Counted from the stretch's first letter, positions 7,485-17,026 are shown. The stretch: DNA of 64,000 nt from Chloroflexota bacterium (GCA_016213105.1 JACRBN010000022.1:31879-95878); one strand, 5' to 3'. A program made the numbers and translations. Notes: a model not told the origin generated them from the sequence alone.

Positions 7485-8042
7485 ATGAAAAAGAAGCTAT
7501 TGCTTATCACCTTAGCCGACATCATACTTGTTGTCATGGCAGTAGCGTTTTGTTTTGTCTACAATGCAAAGAAATATGAACACGTACAAATCTTGCCATT
7601 GTACTTAACCCTTGATTTGGATCAAGGTGAGTATCATCTTGGTCAGTCCATCATTGCAACTATAACCCTTGAGAATGTGAGTAATAGCCCTCTTCTCTTC
7701 AACTCAAGGATGGCTTTGGATGACCCTACCTTCGCAGATCGACAAATAGCGTTTCATATTATCACTCCAAATGGCAAACCCTATCAGCTTACTGGGTATG
7801 TTAACTATTCAGCCATTCACCAGGATGACTTTATTACTTTAAACCCTGGAGAGATCATTAAACACACCTATGAACTAAATAGTGATGTTAATCGTTATAA
7901 GTTTACGGAAATGGGTGTTTATCATTTTACTGTGGATTACCTAAATATTTTTGATCCAAGCTTCATTGACCCAAACGATAGTCGAGTAGCATGGAAGGGG
8001 ATGGTTTTTTCAAATGAGGTAATATTTTCAATTATTCCATAA
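7485..8042 (+). CDS. Membrane-anchored protein with a beta-sandwich-like domain, unknown function
   Basis: This 185-residue protein has Lys residues 2-4 followed by one hydrophobic helix (about 5-28), giving a signal anchor. The exported part (LDQGEYHLGQSIIATITLEN, then PNGKPYQLTGYVN) has the look of an immunoglobulin-like or BsuPI-type beta-sandwich fold. No family is recognised with certainty. The start at 7485 is supported by GGAG about 10 nt upstream; an upstream in-frame ATG at 7446 lacks support. The gene is much richer in A+T than comEC and the SDR genes on either side, which suggests recent acquisition. It stands alone. Confidence 0.75.
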   Translation: MKKKLLLITLADIILVVMAVAFCFVYNAKKYEHVQILPLYLTLDLDQGEYHLGQSIIATITLENVSNSPLLFNSRMALDDPTFADRQIAFHIITPNGKPYQLTGYVNYSAIHQDDFITLNPGEIIKHTYELNSDVNRYKFTEMGVYHFTVDYLNIFDPSFIDPNDSRVAWKGMVFSNEVIFSIIP

Positions 8043-8258
8043 TGGTGTTGAGTTAAGAGCGCGAAGATTTAAATGTTTTCTTAGCGTCCTCACCTGCCTG
8101 ATTTGCTAAGCAAATCACGGGTGGTGCCAGGGTGGCGGGCTTCGCGGTTTTAAAAAGCCTGACGATCAGGCACACGGTTAAAAGCTGTTCTACCCTCGGT
8201 TTGGATGGAACCTAACTTCCAATGCAAATGGGTGTTAGGCTAACATAGGAAACATCGC

Positions 8259-9725
8259 ATGAAAGATTCCAAACTCATTCTCGTCACAGGCGTCACTGGC
8301 TACGTGGGCGGACGTCTCGTCCCGAAGCTGCTGGATGCGGGCTATCGCGTCCGCTGTGTGGTGCGCGACCCCGAACGCATCCGCGATTTTCCCTGGGCCA
8401 AACGCGTGGAGGTTTTCGCCTGCGACATGAGTCATCGTGAGCGCGCCGTGGATGCCATGCGCGGAGTCCATGCTGCCTACTATCTGATCCACGGGCGGCA
8501 GGGCGGCAAGGATTCGGCCCAGCGTGACCTGGATGTGGCGCGCATCTTCGCCGCAGCCGCCGACGAGGCCGGCGTGGAGCGCATCCTGTATCTGGGTGAG
8601 CTGGTCGACCCGACCACCAACCTGTCCCCCTACCTGCGCTCCCGCCACGAGACGGGTTACATCCTGCGCACCAGCCGCGTGCCGGTCACCGAGTTCCGCG
8701 CGGGCATGATCGTCGGTTCGGGCAGCGCCCTGTTCGAGATGGTGCGCTACCTGACCGAGCGCGAACCGCTGTTGGTGTGCCCCGCCTGGTTCTACTCCGA
8801 GGCCCAGCCCATCGCCATCCGCGACGCGCTGTCGTATCTCGTGTCCGCGCTGGAGACGCCCGACAGCGTCGGCAGGATGATCGAGATCGGCGGCCCCTCC
8901 CGCCTGACCTACGCCGACATGCTGCTGGCCTACGCCAAAGCGCGCGGACTCAGGCGCCGCCTGATCCGCACGCCGATCTACGCGCCGCTGCTCTCGGCCT
9001 ATTGGGTTCACATGATCACACCCATCCATTGGCGCGTGGTGTTACCACTCATCGAAGGCCTGCACGCCAGTCTGGTTGTTCGCGACGAAACCGCCCGCCG
9101 CCTGTTCCCGAAAATCCAGCCCATCGATTTCGGCACCGCTGTCCACCTGGCGCTGGGACGCATCCAGCGCGACAACGTCGAAACCTCCTGGGCCGACGCG
9201 CTGGTCACCTCGCTGGGCGACAGAAAGCCGTATGACTTCTCGGTGGAGGAGGGCATGTTCATCGAACGCCGCCGCCTGTCCCTGGACCTGGAGCCTGGCA
9301 CCGTTTTTCGGGCCTACACCGGCATCGGCGGCGCGCGCGGCTGGATGTATATGAACTGGGCCTGGGGCATCCGCGGCTGGATGGACAAGGTCATCGGCGG
9401 TGTGGGCCTGCGCCGCGGCCGCCGCCATCCCGACGACATCCGCGCGGGCGAGTCGCTCGATTTCTGGCGCGTCGAGGCGGTCGAGAAGGATCGCCTGATG
9501 CGCCTGGTGGCCGAGATGAAAGTCCCGGGCAAAGCCTGGCTCGAATTCCAATCCGACCCGCAGGAGGGCGGCGGGACGCTCTTCACCGTCACCGCCTATT
9601 TCGACGCGCACGGCCTGCCGGGCTTTCTCTACTGGTACGCCATGTGGCCCTTCCATAAATTCATCTTCGACGGACTGGCCCGCCGCCTGGCCTCGCGCGC
9701 GCGCGTGCTGGCGCACTCGTATTAG
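8259..9725 (+). CDS. NAD(P)-binding SDR protein with DUF2867 domain (paralogue 1)
   Basis: Residues 1-290 of 488 form an atypical extended SDR/NmrA-like Rossmann domain, with the nucleotide-binding motif VTGVTGYVGG at about 9-18 and the segment TEFRAGMIVGSGSALFEMVR typical of the YbjT-like group. Residues from about 320 match the DUF2867 pattern (GARGWMYMNWAWGIRGWMD, then GLPGFLYWYAMWPFHKFIF). The substrate is unknown; such proteins are usually annotated as NAD(P)H-binding proteins. AGGA about 8 nt before the ATG supports the start. A paralogue with the same domain order follows in tandem at 9890. Confidence 0.88.
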   Translation: MKDSKLILVTGVTGYVGGRLVPKLLDAGYRVRCVVRDPERIRDFPWAKRVEVFACDMSHRERAVDAMRGVHAAYYLIHGRQGGKDSAQRDLDVARIFAAAADEAGVERILYLGELVDPTTNLSPYLRSRHETGYILRTSRVPVTEFRAGMIVGSGSALFEMVRYLTEREPLLVCPAWFYSEAQPIAIRDALSYLVSALETPDSVGRMIEIGGPSRLTYADMLLAYAKARGLRRRLIRTPIYAPLLSAYWVHMITPIHWRVVLPLIEGLHASLVVRDETARRLFPKIQPIDFGTAVHLALGRIQRDNVETSWADALVTSLGDRKPYDFSVEEGMFIERRRLSLDLEPGTVFRAYTGIGGARGWMYMNWAWGIRGWMDKVIGGVGLRRGRRHPDDIRAGESLDFWRVEAVEKDRLMRLVAEMKVPGKAWLEFQSDPQEGGGTLFTVTAYFDAHGLPGFLYWYAMWPFHKFIFDGLARRLASRARVLAHSY

Positions 9726-9731
9726 CGATAC

Positions 9732-9835
9732 CCTTGCGAAGGTTTGGAATCGAACGCACGCCTGTTGACTCCCAGGCTTTGTTGTTGAATCCCAAGCGCC
9801 TGTAGTGGAAAAACCTTCGCAAGGTTGTTTTTTTA
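9732..9835 (+). terminator. Inverted repeat ending in an intrinsic terminator
   Basis: CCTTGCGAAGGTTT (9732-9745) and AAACCTTCGCAAGG (9811-9824) are perfect 14-bp inverted arms about 65 bp apart. The right arm alone folds as AACCTTCGCAAGGTT and is followed by a run of seven T (9829-9835), making a usable terminator between the two SDR paralogues. Confidence 0.7.
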
Positions 9836-9889
9836 TTCACCCCCATATCTTTCTCCTTCGCCAAAGGAAGAAAGAGGAAAGCAGCCGCT

Positions 9890-11329
9890 TTGACCGCTTC
9901 TCCCCTCATCCTCGTGACCGGCGCGACGGGATACATCGCCAGCCGGTTGATCCCGCGTTTGTTGGAACGCGGCTACCGCGTCCGCGCCCTGGCCCGCCAG
10001 CCGTGGCGACTCAAAGGCCGCGCCTGGTTCCGCCATGTGGAGGTGGTGGCCGGCGACGTGATGGATCCGTCCACCCTGCCCGCGGCGCTGGAGGGAGTCC
10101 ATACCGCGTATTACCTGATCCACAGCATGTCCAGCGGGAAGGGTTATACCGAAAAGGAAACGGATGGCGCGCGCAACTTCGCCGAAGCCGCCGAATCCGC
10201 GGGCGTGGAGCACATCATCTACCTGGGCGGGCTGGCCGACCCACACGCAAAGATTGCCGCGCACATGCGCTCGCGCATCGAGACCGGCGAGGCGCTGCGC
10301 GATTGCCGCGTACCCGTCACCGAATTCCGCGCGGGGGTCATCGTCGGCCCGGGCAGCATCTCGTTCGAGATGATCCGCTTTATGACCGAACTGTTGCCGC
10401 TCGTGCCCGGCCCGACCTGGATGCGCAACCAATCCCAGCCCATCTCCGCGCAAAACGTGTTCGACTATCTGCTGGCCGCGCTGGACGATCCTGCCGGGCG
10501 CGGACAAGTCTTCGAGATCGGCGGCCCGGACTTGATGATCTACTCGCAGTTGATGCTCGACTACGCCCGCCTGCGCGGACTTAATCGCCGCATGTTCCTG
10601 CTGCCCTACATCCCGTTGTGGTTCATGGCTTTCGGTGTGGGCCTGACCACGCCTGTCCCGCCGCGCATCGCCTACGCGTTGATCGACGGCCTGCGCAGCG
10701 ACAGCCGCGTGCAGGAGCCGACCGTCCAGCGGGTCTTCCCCTCGGTGCAGTTGATCGCCTTTCACCAGGCCGTGCTCGATTCATTGGCGCAGCTGCATCC
10801 CGACCAGCTCGAACCCGTGTGGACGGACGGACGCCGCCCGGTGGTCAACGTGCGGCACGAGGGCTTCTTCATCAACCACCGCTCCCTGCGCGTGGACGCT
10901 CCGCCCGAGGCGGTCTGGCGCGTGCTGCATACGCTGGGTGGAAAGGATGGCTGGCTGTACGCCGACTTCCTGTGGAAATTGCGCGGCGGACTGGATGCCC
11001 TGCTTCGCCCCCAAAAGACTTCGCGTCCTTCCCCGTTGCGCGGTTCAAATCTACAGACAGGCGACATCCTCGACTTCTACCGCGTCGAAGACATCAACTC
11101 CACCCGCCTGCTGCTGCGCGACGAAATGCGCGTGCCCGGCGACAGTTGGATGGAATGGCAGGTCATCCCCGACGGCGACAGCACGCACCTGACACAGACC
11201 GGTTACTTCGCCCCGCGCGGCCTGCCCGGCTTCCTGTACTGGAACCTGCTGTACCCCATTCACGAGTTCGTCTTCCGCGGCATGTTCGCCGAGATTGCCC
11301 GGCGCAGCAAGGGCCGCGAGCCTGGCTGA
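9890..11329 (+). CDS. NAD(P)-binding SDR protein with DUF2867 domain (paralogue 2)
   Basis: This 479-residue protein has the same architecture as its upstream neighbour. The Rossmann motif VTGATGYIASR lies at about 9-19, TEFRAGVIVGPGSISFEMIR is conserved, and a DUF2867 part ends in GLPGFLYWNLLYPIHEFVF. The predicted start is TTG at 9890, with AGAGGAAA about 12 nt upstream; no better ATG or GTG keeps the Rossmann motif intact. The pair arose by tandem duplication and has diverged widely. An insertion of about six residues (PQKTSRPSPLRGSN) separates the two C-terminal domains. The 3' end runs almost to the convergent sensor gene. Function is unknown. Confidence 0.85.
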   Translation: MTASPLILVTGATGYIASRLIPRLLERGYRVRALARQPWRLKGRAWFRHVEVVAGDVMDPSTLPAALEGVHTAYYLIHSMSSGKGYTEKETDGARNFAEAAESAGVEHIIYLGGLADPHAKIAAHMRSRIETGEALRDCRVPVTEFRAGVIVGPGSISFEMIRFMTELLPLVPGPTWMRNQSQPISAQNVFDYLLAALDDPAGRGQVFEIGGPDLMIYSQLMLDYARLRGLNRRMFLLPYIPLWFMAFGVGLTTPVPPRIAYALIDGLRSDSRVQEPTVQRVFPSVQLIAFHQAVLDSLAQLHPDQLEPVWTDGRRPVVNVRHEGFFINHRSLRVDAPPEAVWRVLHTLGGKDGWLYADFLWKLRGGLDALLRPQKTSRPSPLRGSNLQTGDILDFYRVEDINSTRLLLRDEMRVPGDSWMEWQVIPDGDSTHLTQTGYFAPRGLPGFLYWNLLYPIHEFVFRGMFAEIARRSKGREPG

Positions 11330-11360
11330 AAAGGATGTCAGGCTGGCAGCATGGCAAAAG

Positions 11361-14300
11361 TTACATCCCGCCCAAAAAGTCATACCCCACCTTCTTCTGC
11401 ACCGCCGCGATCTGGGTGAAGGCTTGCTTCAACAATTCCTGCTGGATGTAACCCAATTTACCGGGCTGGATGACATTCTGCGGACTTTGTCCAGACTGGA
11501 TTGACGCAAGCTGGGTTTGCAGGCGCAATTGCATCAGGAAATCGTAGGCGGCGATGATCTCATCGCGGCTGGACGGGAGAATCACATTTCTTTCAGTCAG
11601 CGCTTCGATGCGTTTGAGGGTGTGCGTCTGGTCGATTTGGTGGCGCAGGGCATACAAGCGCGCAAAGCTGACCATCGGCATCATGGCGTCCTTGAGGTTG
11701 ATCTCCCCGGCGTGCTCCGTGGCGCCGCCGCTGAGGTAGATGTTGCCCGGCAGGCGGATGGGTGGTTTAAATGCCAGGGCGTTTTGCGCGAGGTGATGAA
11801 GGAAGGCGGGTGTATCGAGCAGAGCCTTGTGGATGTGCTGGCGCAGTTCGTGGGTCAGCCCCGCCTCGCCGTGGACGGTGCGGAAGTCGAAGAAGATGCT
11901 GAGGTCGATGACCTCCTGCTCTTCGGACTTTAGCGCCCACTCATCGAATCCGCTCAACCAATCGGGCAGGGAGCGGCACCAGCGCGGGTTGCTCGCCATC
12001 ACCCCGCCGCGGCAGTAGGGATAGCCAGCCTGATTCAAGCCGTCGCAGACGCGCTTTCCCAATTGCAGGAAATATTCCCCCACCTGTTTCGGGTCGGCAT
12101 CGGCGGGCGGGACGAAGATAATTCCGTTATCCTGGTCGGTGACGAGGGTCTGCTCCTGACGTCCCTGACTGCCCATGGCGATGAAGGCGAAGGGGGCGGG
12201 CGGCGCGCCGAGGTCATTCACCGCCAGTTGAATCAGGCGCTCGGTGGCGGCGTCGCAGATCGAAGCCAGCATGTTGGTGACGTGACGCGGGCGGGCGCTG
12301 CTGTCCATGAGAGTTCGCACCAGCAGGGAGGTTCGTCCGCTGGAGTGCGCCACCTCATCGGGTGACTTGGCGCGGCTGATTTCGCGTGAAAGCACAATCG
12401 GTCCATAACGCTGAAACTGGATCAGCGATTTGTTGTCGATCACGCTGACGATTTGTCCGCTGCGGTCTTCGACTGCCAGGTGCAGCACGCCCTTTTCTTC
12501 CATGCGCATGAGCGCTTCGTAAATCAGCGCGTCTTCGGAAATCTTGATCAGCGGCGCGCTCATGACGGTATGGATTGGATCGTTCAGGTTGATATTTTCA
12601 GCCAGTACGCGGGCGCGCAAGTCATGGTCGGTGACGATGCCAATGATGGCGGAACTCTCGCTGGCGACCAGCGCGGCGGTCACGTTGCGGGCGGTCATCA
12701 GGCGCGCGAGTTGGGCAATACTGGCGCTCATGCCGCAGACCACCGAATCCCGCCCGAGGTTGGCAATCGGTTCATGCAGGAAGAGCAGCGAGGCTTGCAG
12801 TTTTTCGATCAGTGTCTCGCGTTCCGCCTCCTGTCTGCGGGCTGTGGTGACATCCTCCAGCGAGCCGTCGATGTAGGCGGGTTGACGGTGTTCATCGCGA
12901 ACCAGACGCGCCGACAGCGAAATAAAATAAACCGCCGCTTCGCCTGTCTCGACGTGGACGATGTGGTTTTCGATCTCCCCGTCTGACAGCAGGGTTTGAA
13001 AAACCTGTTCGTATTCGGCGGGGTCGGAGAAAAAATCCGCGAGGGCAGGCTGGGAGGTTTCGGCGGGCGAGAGATGCGAAAGCAGGGCGCGTCCTGCAGA
13101 ATTGATTTCCAAAAAGATTCCGCGCCGCGCTGCCCTTGCGCGGAAAATCCCAATCGAAACCGAACCTGCCGCCGAGTTCAGTTCGCCGTTTTCGAGCGCG
13201 AGGGATTGGCGCGTGATGTCTTTTGCCAGCAGGATGAATCCGCGCTGACCGGCAAACAAAATCGGGTTGACGGTCAGGATGCATTCCACCAGACTTCCGT
13301 CGCGCCGAGTCAAACAGCCTTCGAGCGCTTCGCTCATGGTCTGCTCGACATCCGCGTTTTGGAAGCGCTCCCAGATGGCGGCGTTATCCGCTTCACGCGG
13401 CAGCAGGTCAGCGAGTTCCAAAAATTCCAACTGACGCGCAGTGTAGCCGAGCATCTCCAAAAACGTTGGGTTGGCGTAGCGGCAGCGGTCATCGAGGATG
13501 AGCAGGGTGCCTTCGGTGGTGGCTTCGATCAGGGTGTGATAGCGTTCGGTGGATTCGCGCAGGGTATCCACCACTTCCTGACGCGACCGTTCGATGCGCA
13601 GGCTTTGTTGCAGCACGAAGACGAGCAATAAAATGATGGCGCCCGAAATCGCCAGCGAAGTGTTGACCAGACTCCTCTCTAGGGCGGCAATCTCCAGGTT
13701 GACATCGTCGGTGTAAATACCTGTGCCGATGATCCAGCCCCAGGGTTCAAAGCCCTTGACGTAGGACTCCTTCGGTTCGAGCCGCTGCGGGTCGTCCTTC
13801 CACTGCCAGACGTAATCGATGTAGCCTTCGCCCTCGCGTCGCACCTGATCGGCGAACTCGACAAAAATCGCCACCCCGCGTGGGTCGGTGAAACTGTCGA
13901 GTTCCTGCCCGTTCAGGTCGCTGCGATAGGGATGCATGATCATGCGCGGCTGCATGTCCTGAATCCAGAAATAGTCCTTGCCCTCCGCCCCGTAGCGCAG
14001 CGCCTCGATGCGGGTGATTGCCAGCGCTTGCGCCTCTTCGCGGGTGAGCAGTCCATTTTTCTCGTCACGTTCGTAGGATGCCAGAATGCTCCAGGCGGAG
14101 TTGGTCAACTCGCGGATCATTTCGCGCTTGCGCTCCAGCAGGGTCTGCTCGAAGGACGGCAGGATGATGCCCCAGATGGCGGAGAGGAATAACCCAATGG
14201 CGATCAGGGTGGGCAGGAAGATTCGCAACGCAAAGGAGCGCCGCTGGAAACGCGGATGCTTCGCGGAAGCCGCATGGTCATGGGTGCTGGATGCCTTCCG

Positions 14301-15050
14301 ATACGAGGGGTGGCTTTCGTCTGAAAAACTGACGCTCGAAAAGAACGCCTGACGAAACTGGAACCAGGCACCGCGCGGCATTTCGATGACGTATTGACCG
14401 TTGCCGTGGGTATCCGTGCCGGCGGAAACCAGCAGGTCGTGTTTGTTCGCGAGTTGAATCAAAGAGTCGCGCTGGCTTTCGGTAAAAGGCGCGTAAATGG
14501 CTTCGAGACCGTCCAACCCCTTCGACTTTAATTCCCCAACCAGTTCATCCAATTTTTCGAGGTCTGATTCGAAATGGAACGGATGCGCCCAAAAGACGCG
14601 CCCGCCGGCGCGATGGATCAGCGCGATGGCTTCCCCGACTTCGAGTTGTCCCTGTGGCGCGGCGCTGACGGCTGCTCCGCTGTCATTCGGACGGCTGGCT
14701 CCCGCCTTGCGCAACGACCCCGCAATGCTGTGAACTTCCAGGTTGTGAATCTGGCGCATGGAATGCAGGGTCTCTGTCAGTTCGGGATTCTCGAAGTCGA
14801 ATCCGTAGCCAAGCAGGTGGGCTTCGCGCCCGTTGAACTGAGTCGTCAGCTCCACGCCGGAGATACAAGCCACGCCGCGCTTCTTGAGCGCCTCGCGGAA
14901 ACGCGGCAGACCTTCGATGCTGTCGTGGTCGGTCAGGGCGGCGTAGCGCACTCCCGCCGAAGCAAGGCTTGCCGCCAGCGCCTCGGGCGTCTGCTCGCCG
15001 TCGCTGAACATCGAATGGCAGTGGAAGTTGACGAGGATGGAATTGTTCAT
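11361..15050 (-). CDS. PHP phosphoesterase - Cache - PAS - PAS - CBS pair - DUF294 nucleotidyltransferase fusion
   Basis: One uninterrupted 1229-residue frame. Residues 1-235 form a PHP domain with its metal ligands present: H9/H11, D41-H42-D43, E66, H155, D213 and H215. After a helix near 272-292 comes an extracytoplasmic Cache sensor (about 295-450, KDYFWIQD, GYIDYVWQWKD, GWIIGTGIYTDDV), then a second helix (about 463-483). Two PAS-like domains follow (about 500-615 and 625-740), then a CBS pair (about 770-880), a DUF294 nucleotidyltransferase with GSQGRQE (960-966) and D972/D974, and the DUF294 C-terminal domain. Nucleotidyltransferase-CBS proteins commonly accompany acetate-type symporters, and this gene follows yjcH-actP on the same strand. 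A nucleotidylation sensor whose PHP part could reverse the modification is an inference. Confidence 0.9.
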   Translation of the reverse strand: MNNSILVNFHCHSMFSDGEQTPEALAASLASAGVRYAALTDHDSIEGLPRFREALKKRGVACISGVELTTQFNGREAHLLGYGFDFENPELTETLHSMRQIHNLEVHSIAGSLRKAGASRPNDSGAAVSAAPQGQLEVGEAIALIHRAGGRVFWAHPFHFESDLEKLDELVGELKSKGLDGLEAIYAPFTESQRDSLIQLANKHDLLVSAGTDTHGNGQYVIEMPRGAWFQFRQAFFSSVSFSDESHPSYRKASSTHDHAASAKHPRFQRRSFALRIFLPTLIAIGLFLSAIWGIILPSFEQTLLERKREMIRELTNSAWSILASYERDEKNGLLTREEAQALAITRIEALRYGAEGKDYFWIQDMQPRMIMHPYRSDLNGQELDSFTDPRGVAIFVEFADQVRREGEGYIDYVWQWKDDPQRLEPKESYVKGFEPWGWIIGTGIYTDDVNLEIAALERSLVNTSLAISGAIILLLVFVLQQSLRIERSRQEVVDTLRESTERYHTLIEATTEGTLLILDDRCRYANPTFLEMLGYTARQLEFLELADLLPREADNAAIWERFQNADVEQTMSEALEGCLTRRDGSLVECILTVNPILFAGQRGFILLAKDITRQSLALENGELNSAAGSVSIGIFRARAARRGIFLEINSAGRALLSHLSPAETSQPALADFFSDPAEYEQVFQTLLSDGEIENHIVHVETGEAAVYFISLSARLVRDEHRQPAYIDGSLEDVTTARRQEAERETLIEKLQASLLFLHEPIANLGRDSVVCGMSASIAQLARLMTARNVTAALVASESSAIIGIVTDHDLRARVLAENINLNDPIHTVMSAPLIKISEDALIYEALMRMEEKGVLHLAVEDRSGQIVSVIDNKSLIQFQRYGPIVLSREISRAKSPDEVAHSSGRTSLLVRTLMDSSARPRHVTNMLASICDAATERLIQLAVNDLGAPPAPFAFIAMGSQGRQEQTLVTDQDNGIIFVPPADADPKQVGEYFLQLGKRVCDGLNQAGYPYCRGGVMASNPRWCRSLPDWLSGFDEWALKSEEQEVIDLSIFFDFRTVHGEAGLTHELRQHIHKALLDTPAFLHHLAQNALAFKPPIRLPGNIYLSGGATEHAGEINLKDAMMPMVSFARLYALRHQIDQTHTLKRIEALTERNVILPSSRDEIIAAYDFLMQLRLQTQLASIQSGQSPQNVIQPGKLGYIQQELLKQAFTQIAAVQKKVGYDFLGGM

Positions 15051-15067
15051 GAAGTGATGAAAATGGA

Positions 15068-15121
15068 GTCCGAAGTCTCCAGACTTCGGAGAGAGAGTCC
15101 AACGTCAGGAGACGTTGGACT
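15068..15121. repeat. Two adjacent hairpins between the symporter and sensor genes
   Basis: GTCCGAAGTCTCCAGACTTCGGA and GTCCAACGTC-AGGA-GACGTTGGAC form two stable stem-loops in the 83-bp gap. The second arm, GAGACGTTGGACTCC, recurs at 40800-40815, so this is a dispersed element. It could lower expression of the sensor relative to the symporter. Confidence 0.6.
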
Positions 15122-15133
15122 CCAAGTCGCGAT

Positions 15134-17023
15134 TTATGCCTTGGCGTTCTTTTGGGTCATCAATGAAACCACCACCAGCGTGATAAAGCTCAACGGGATG
15201 GAAACAATTCCGGGGTTGTTGAGCGGGATCGGCGCGTCGAGCGGGTTCATCCCATAGAGGGTGTACAACTCCGGCGAGAAGGCGATCAATCCCAGCGAGG
15301 TGACGATGCCCACCACGATGGAGGCGGCGATGCCGCGGGCTGTGGTCTTCTTCCAGAAGAGCAGCATGACGATGGCAGGCAGGTTCGCTGAAGCCGCCAC
15401 CGCAAACGCCAGCCCGACGAGGAAGGTCACGTTCATGCCCTTGAACAAAATGCCGAGCAAAATGGCGATGCCGCCGATGACGAAGGCGGCAATCTTCCCC
15501 GCGCGGACTTTCTGGCGGTCGTCCATCTTGACGTTCAGGTAGCGATCCATCAGGTCGTGGGCGACTGCGCCCGAAGCGGCGACGATCAAGCCGCTGACGG
15601 TTCCGAGCACGGTGGCGAAGGCAATCGCTGAAATGACCGCAAAGAGCAATTCGCCAAACGAACGCGCCAGCAGGGGCGCCGCCATGTTGCTGTCCGCTGG
15701 ATTAATCACGCCGCTTGTCATGGCGCCCAATCCCATGAAGAGGGTCAGGATGTAGAAGAAGCCGATGGCGGCAATCGCCACGATGGTCGATTTGCGCGCG
15801 CTGGCGGGGCTGGGCACGGTGTAATAGCGGATGAGAATATGCGGCAGGGCGGCGGTGCCGAGGAAGAGCGCCAGCATCAGCGAAAGGAAGTCGAGCCGTT
15901 CCAGCCAGGTGCCTTCCACTTTGAACTTCAAGCCGGGGCGCATGATGCGGTCGCCCGTGACATCCTTGGGATAATAGACGGTGACTTTTGCGCCTGCTTC
16001 ATCTGTGAAACTGGCGGTCTTCCAGGTGCGGACGATGGTGTCTTTATCGGTGATGGTCGACAAAAAACCGAAGATGGACAGGCTGCCCGTTTCGGTGTTT
16101 TTCTGCCCGCGAATCTGTTCGAGGTTTCCCACTTGTCGCAGTTGATTATCCGCTGAGGCGGGCGCGCCGTTGATCCATTTCTCCGCGCCCTTGGTCACCA
16201 CGGATTGGGATTCTTTCAAAGTAAGCACGCCATCTGTTTCAGAGGCATACCACCAGGTTTCCTTGCCCTCGTGACCGAGCTTGACAAAGAACAGTCCGCC
16301 CTTTACCTCAGCCTGCTCCAGCACATCCCAGCCTGCTTCGGTGACCTCGATCTGGTCGCCGTTTTTGACTGCCGCCAAATGCGAATATTCATAAAATTCC
16401 ACTGCGCCGTTCTGGTCAGGCTGGGTGGACAAGCCGCGGATCACCACCGCTCCCACCAGCACGCTGGAGAAAACGATCAGCAAGCCGCCTTTGAGAAATT
16501 GCACATAAGTGGTGGAAGCCATGCCCGCGGTGGCGACAATGGTGATGACGATGGCTCCGACCATCAGCACACCCCAGGCGTGGGGGATGCCAAGCAACGG
16601 TTCGACCAGCACGCCCGCGCCGACCATCTGCGGAATGAGATAACAAACGGAGACAACCAGCGTGCTGATGGCTGCCGCCAGTTTGATTCCGCGCGAGTTG
16701 TAGTTGGCGTCCACTGCGTCGGTGAAAGTGTACTTGCCCAGCCGTTTGAGCGGCTCGGCGACCACAAACAGCGCCACGATCCAGCCCGCCAAATATCCGA
16801 TGGAATACAGGAAGCCGTCATAGCCGACGGTAGCGATCATGCCGCAGATTCCGAGGAAGGACGCCGCCGAGAGATAATCCCCCGCGAAAGCGATGCCGTT
16901 CACGCCCCAATGGATCTGTCCACCCGCGGCATAATACCCGCTGGAGGTCTTGGCTTTGTTTCCCAAATAAAGCGAAAGCCCGATGACAAAGACAACAAAG
17001 ATGAGGAAGACAATGATCGCCAT
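15134..17023 (-). CDS. actP: Sodium:solute symporter, cation/acetate (ActP-like) family
   Basis: This 629-residue SSS-family transporter carries conserved segments such as GGQIHWGVNGIAFAGDYLSA (about 34-53), SFLGICGMIATVGYDGFLYS, and late motifs FATVLGTVSGLIVAASGAVA and LVGLAFAVAASANLPAI. It should import acetate or another short monocarboxylate with a cation. A soluble insertion of about 175 residues (roughly 200-375) lies between membrane helices, making it longer than E. coli ActP (549). The gene lies 3 bp after the DUF485 gene and precedes the PHP/nucleotidyltransferase sensor on the same strand, an arrangement known for VC_2705-type symporters. Substrate assignment rests on family and context. 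Confidence 0.88.
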   Translation of the reverse strand: MAIIVFLIFVVFVIGLSLYLGNKAKTSSGYYAAGGQIHWGVNGIAFAGDYLSAASFLGICGMIATVGYDGFLYSIGYLAGWIVALFVVAEPLKRLGKYTFTDAVDANYNSRGIKLAAAISTLVVSVCYLIPQMVGAGVLVEPLLGIPHAWGVLMVGAIVITIVATAGMASTTYVQFLKGGLLIVFSSVLVGAVVIRGLSTQPDQNGAVEFYEYSHLAAVKNGDQIEVTEAGWDVLEQAEVKGGLFFVKLGHEGKETWWYASETDGVLTLKESQSVVTKGAEKWINGAPASADNQLRQVGNLEQIRGQKNTETGSLSIFGFLSTITDKDTIVRTWKTASFTDEAGAKVTVYYPKDVTGDRIMRPGLKFKVEGTWLERLDFLSLMLALFLGTAALPHILIRYYTVPSPASARKSTIVAIAAIGFFYILTLFMGLGAMTSGVINPADSNMAAPLLARSFGELLFAVISAIAFATVLGTVSGLIVAASGAVAHDLMDRYLNVKMDDRQKVRAGKIAAFVIGGIAILLGILFKGMNVTFLVGLAFAVAASANLPAIVMLLFWKKTTARGIAASIVVGIVTSLGLIAFSPELYTLYGMNPLDAPIPLNNPGIVSIPLSFITLVVVSLMTQKNAKA

Positions 17024-17026
17024 GAC

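Noticed and set aside
9890..11329. A possible frameshift separating the two SDR-DUF2867 genes from one ancestral long gene
   Set aside because: Each has its own full Rossmann and DUF2867 part, and a terminator lies between them, so they are complete paralogues.
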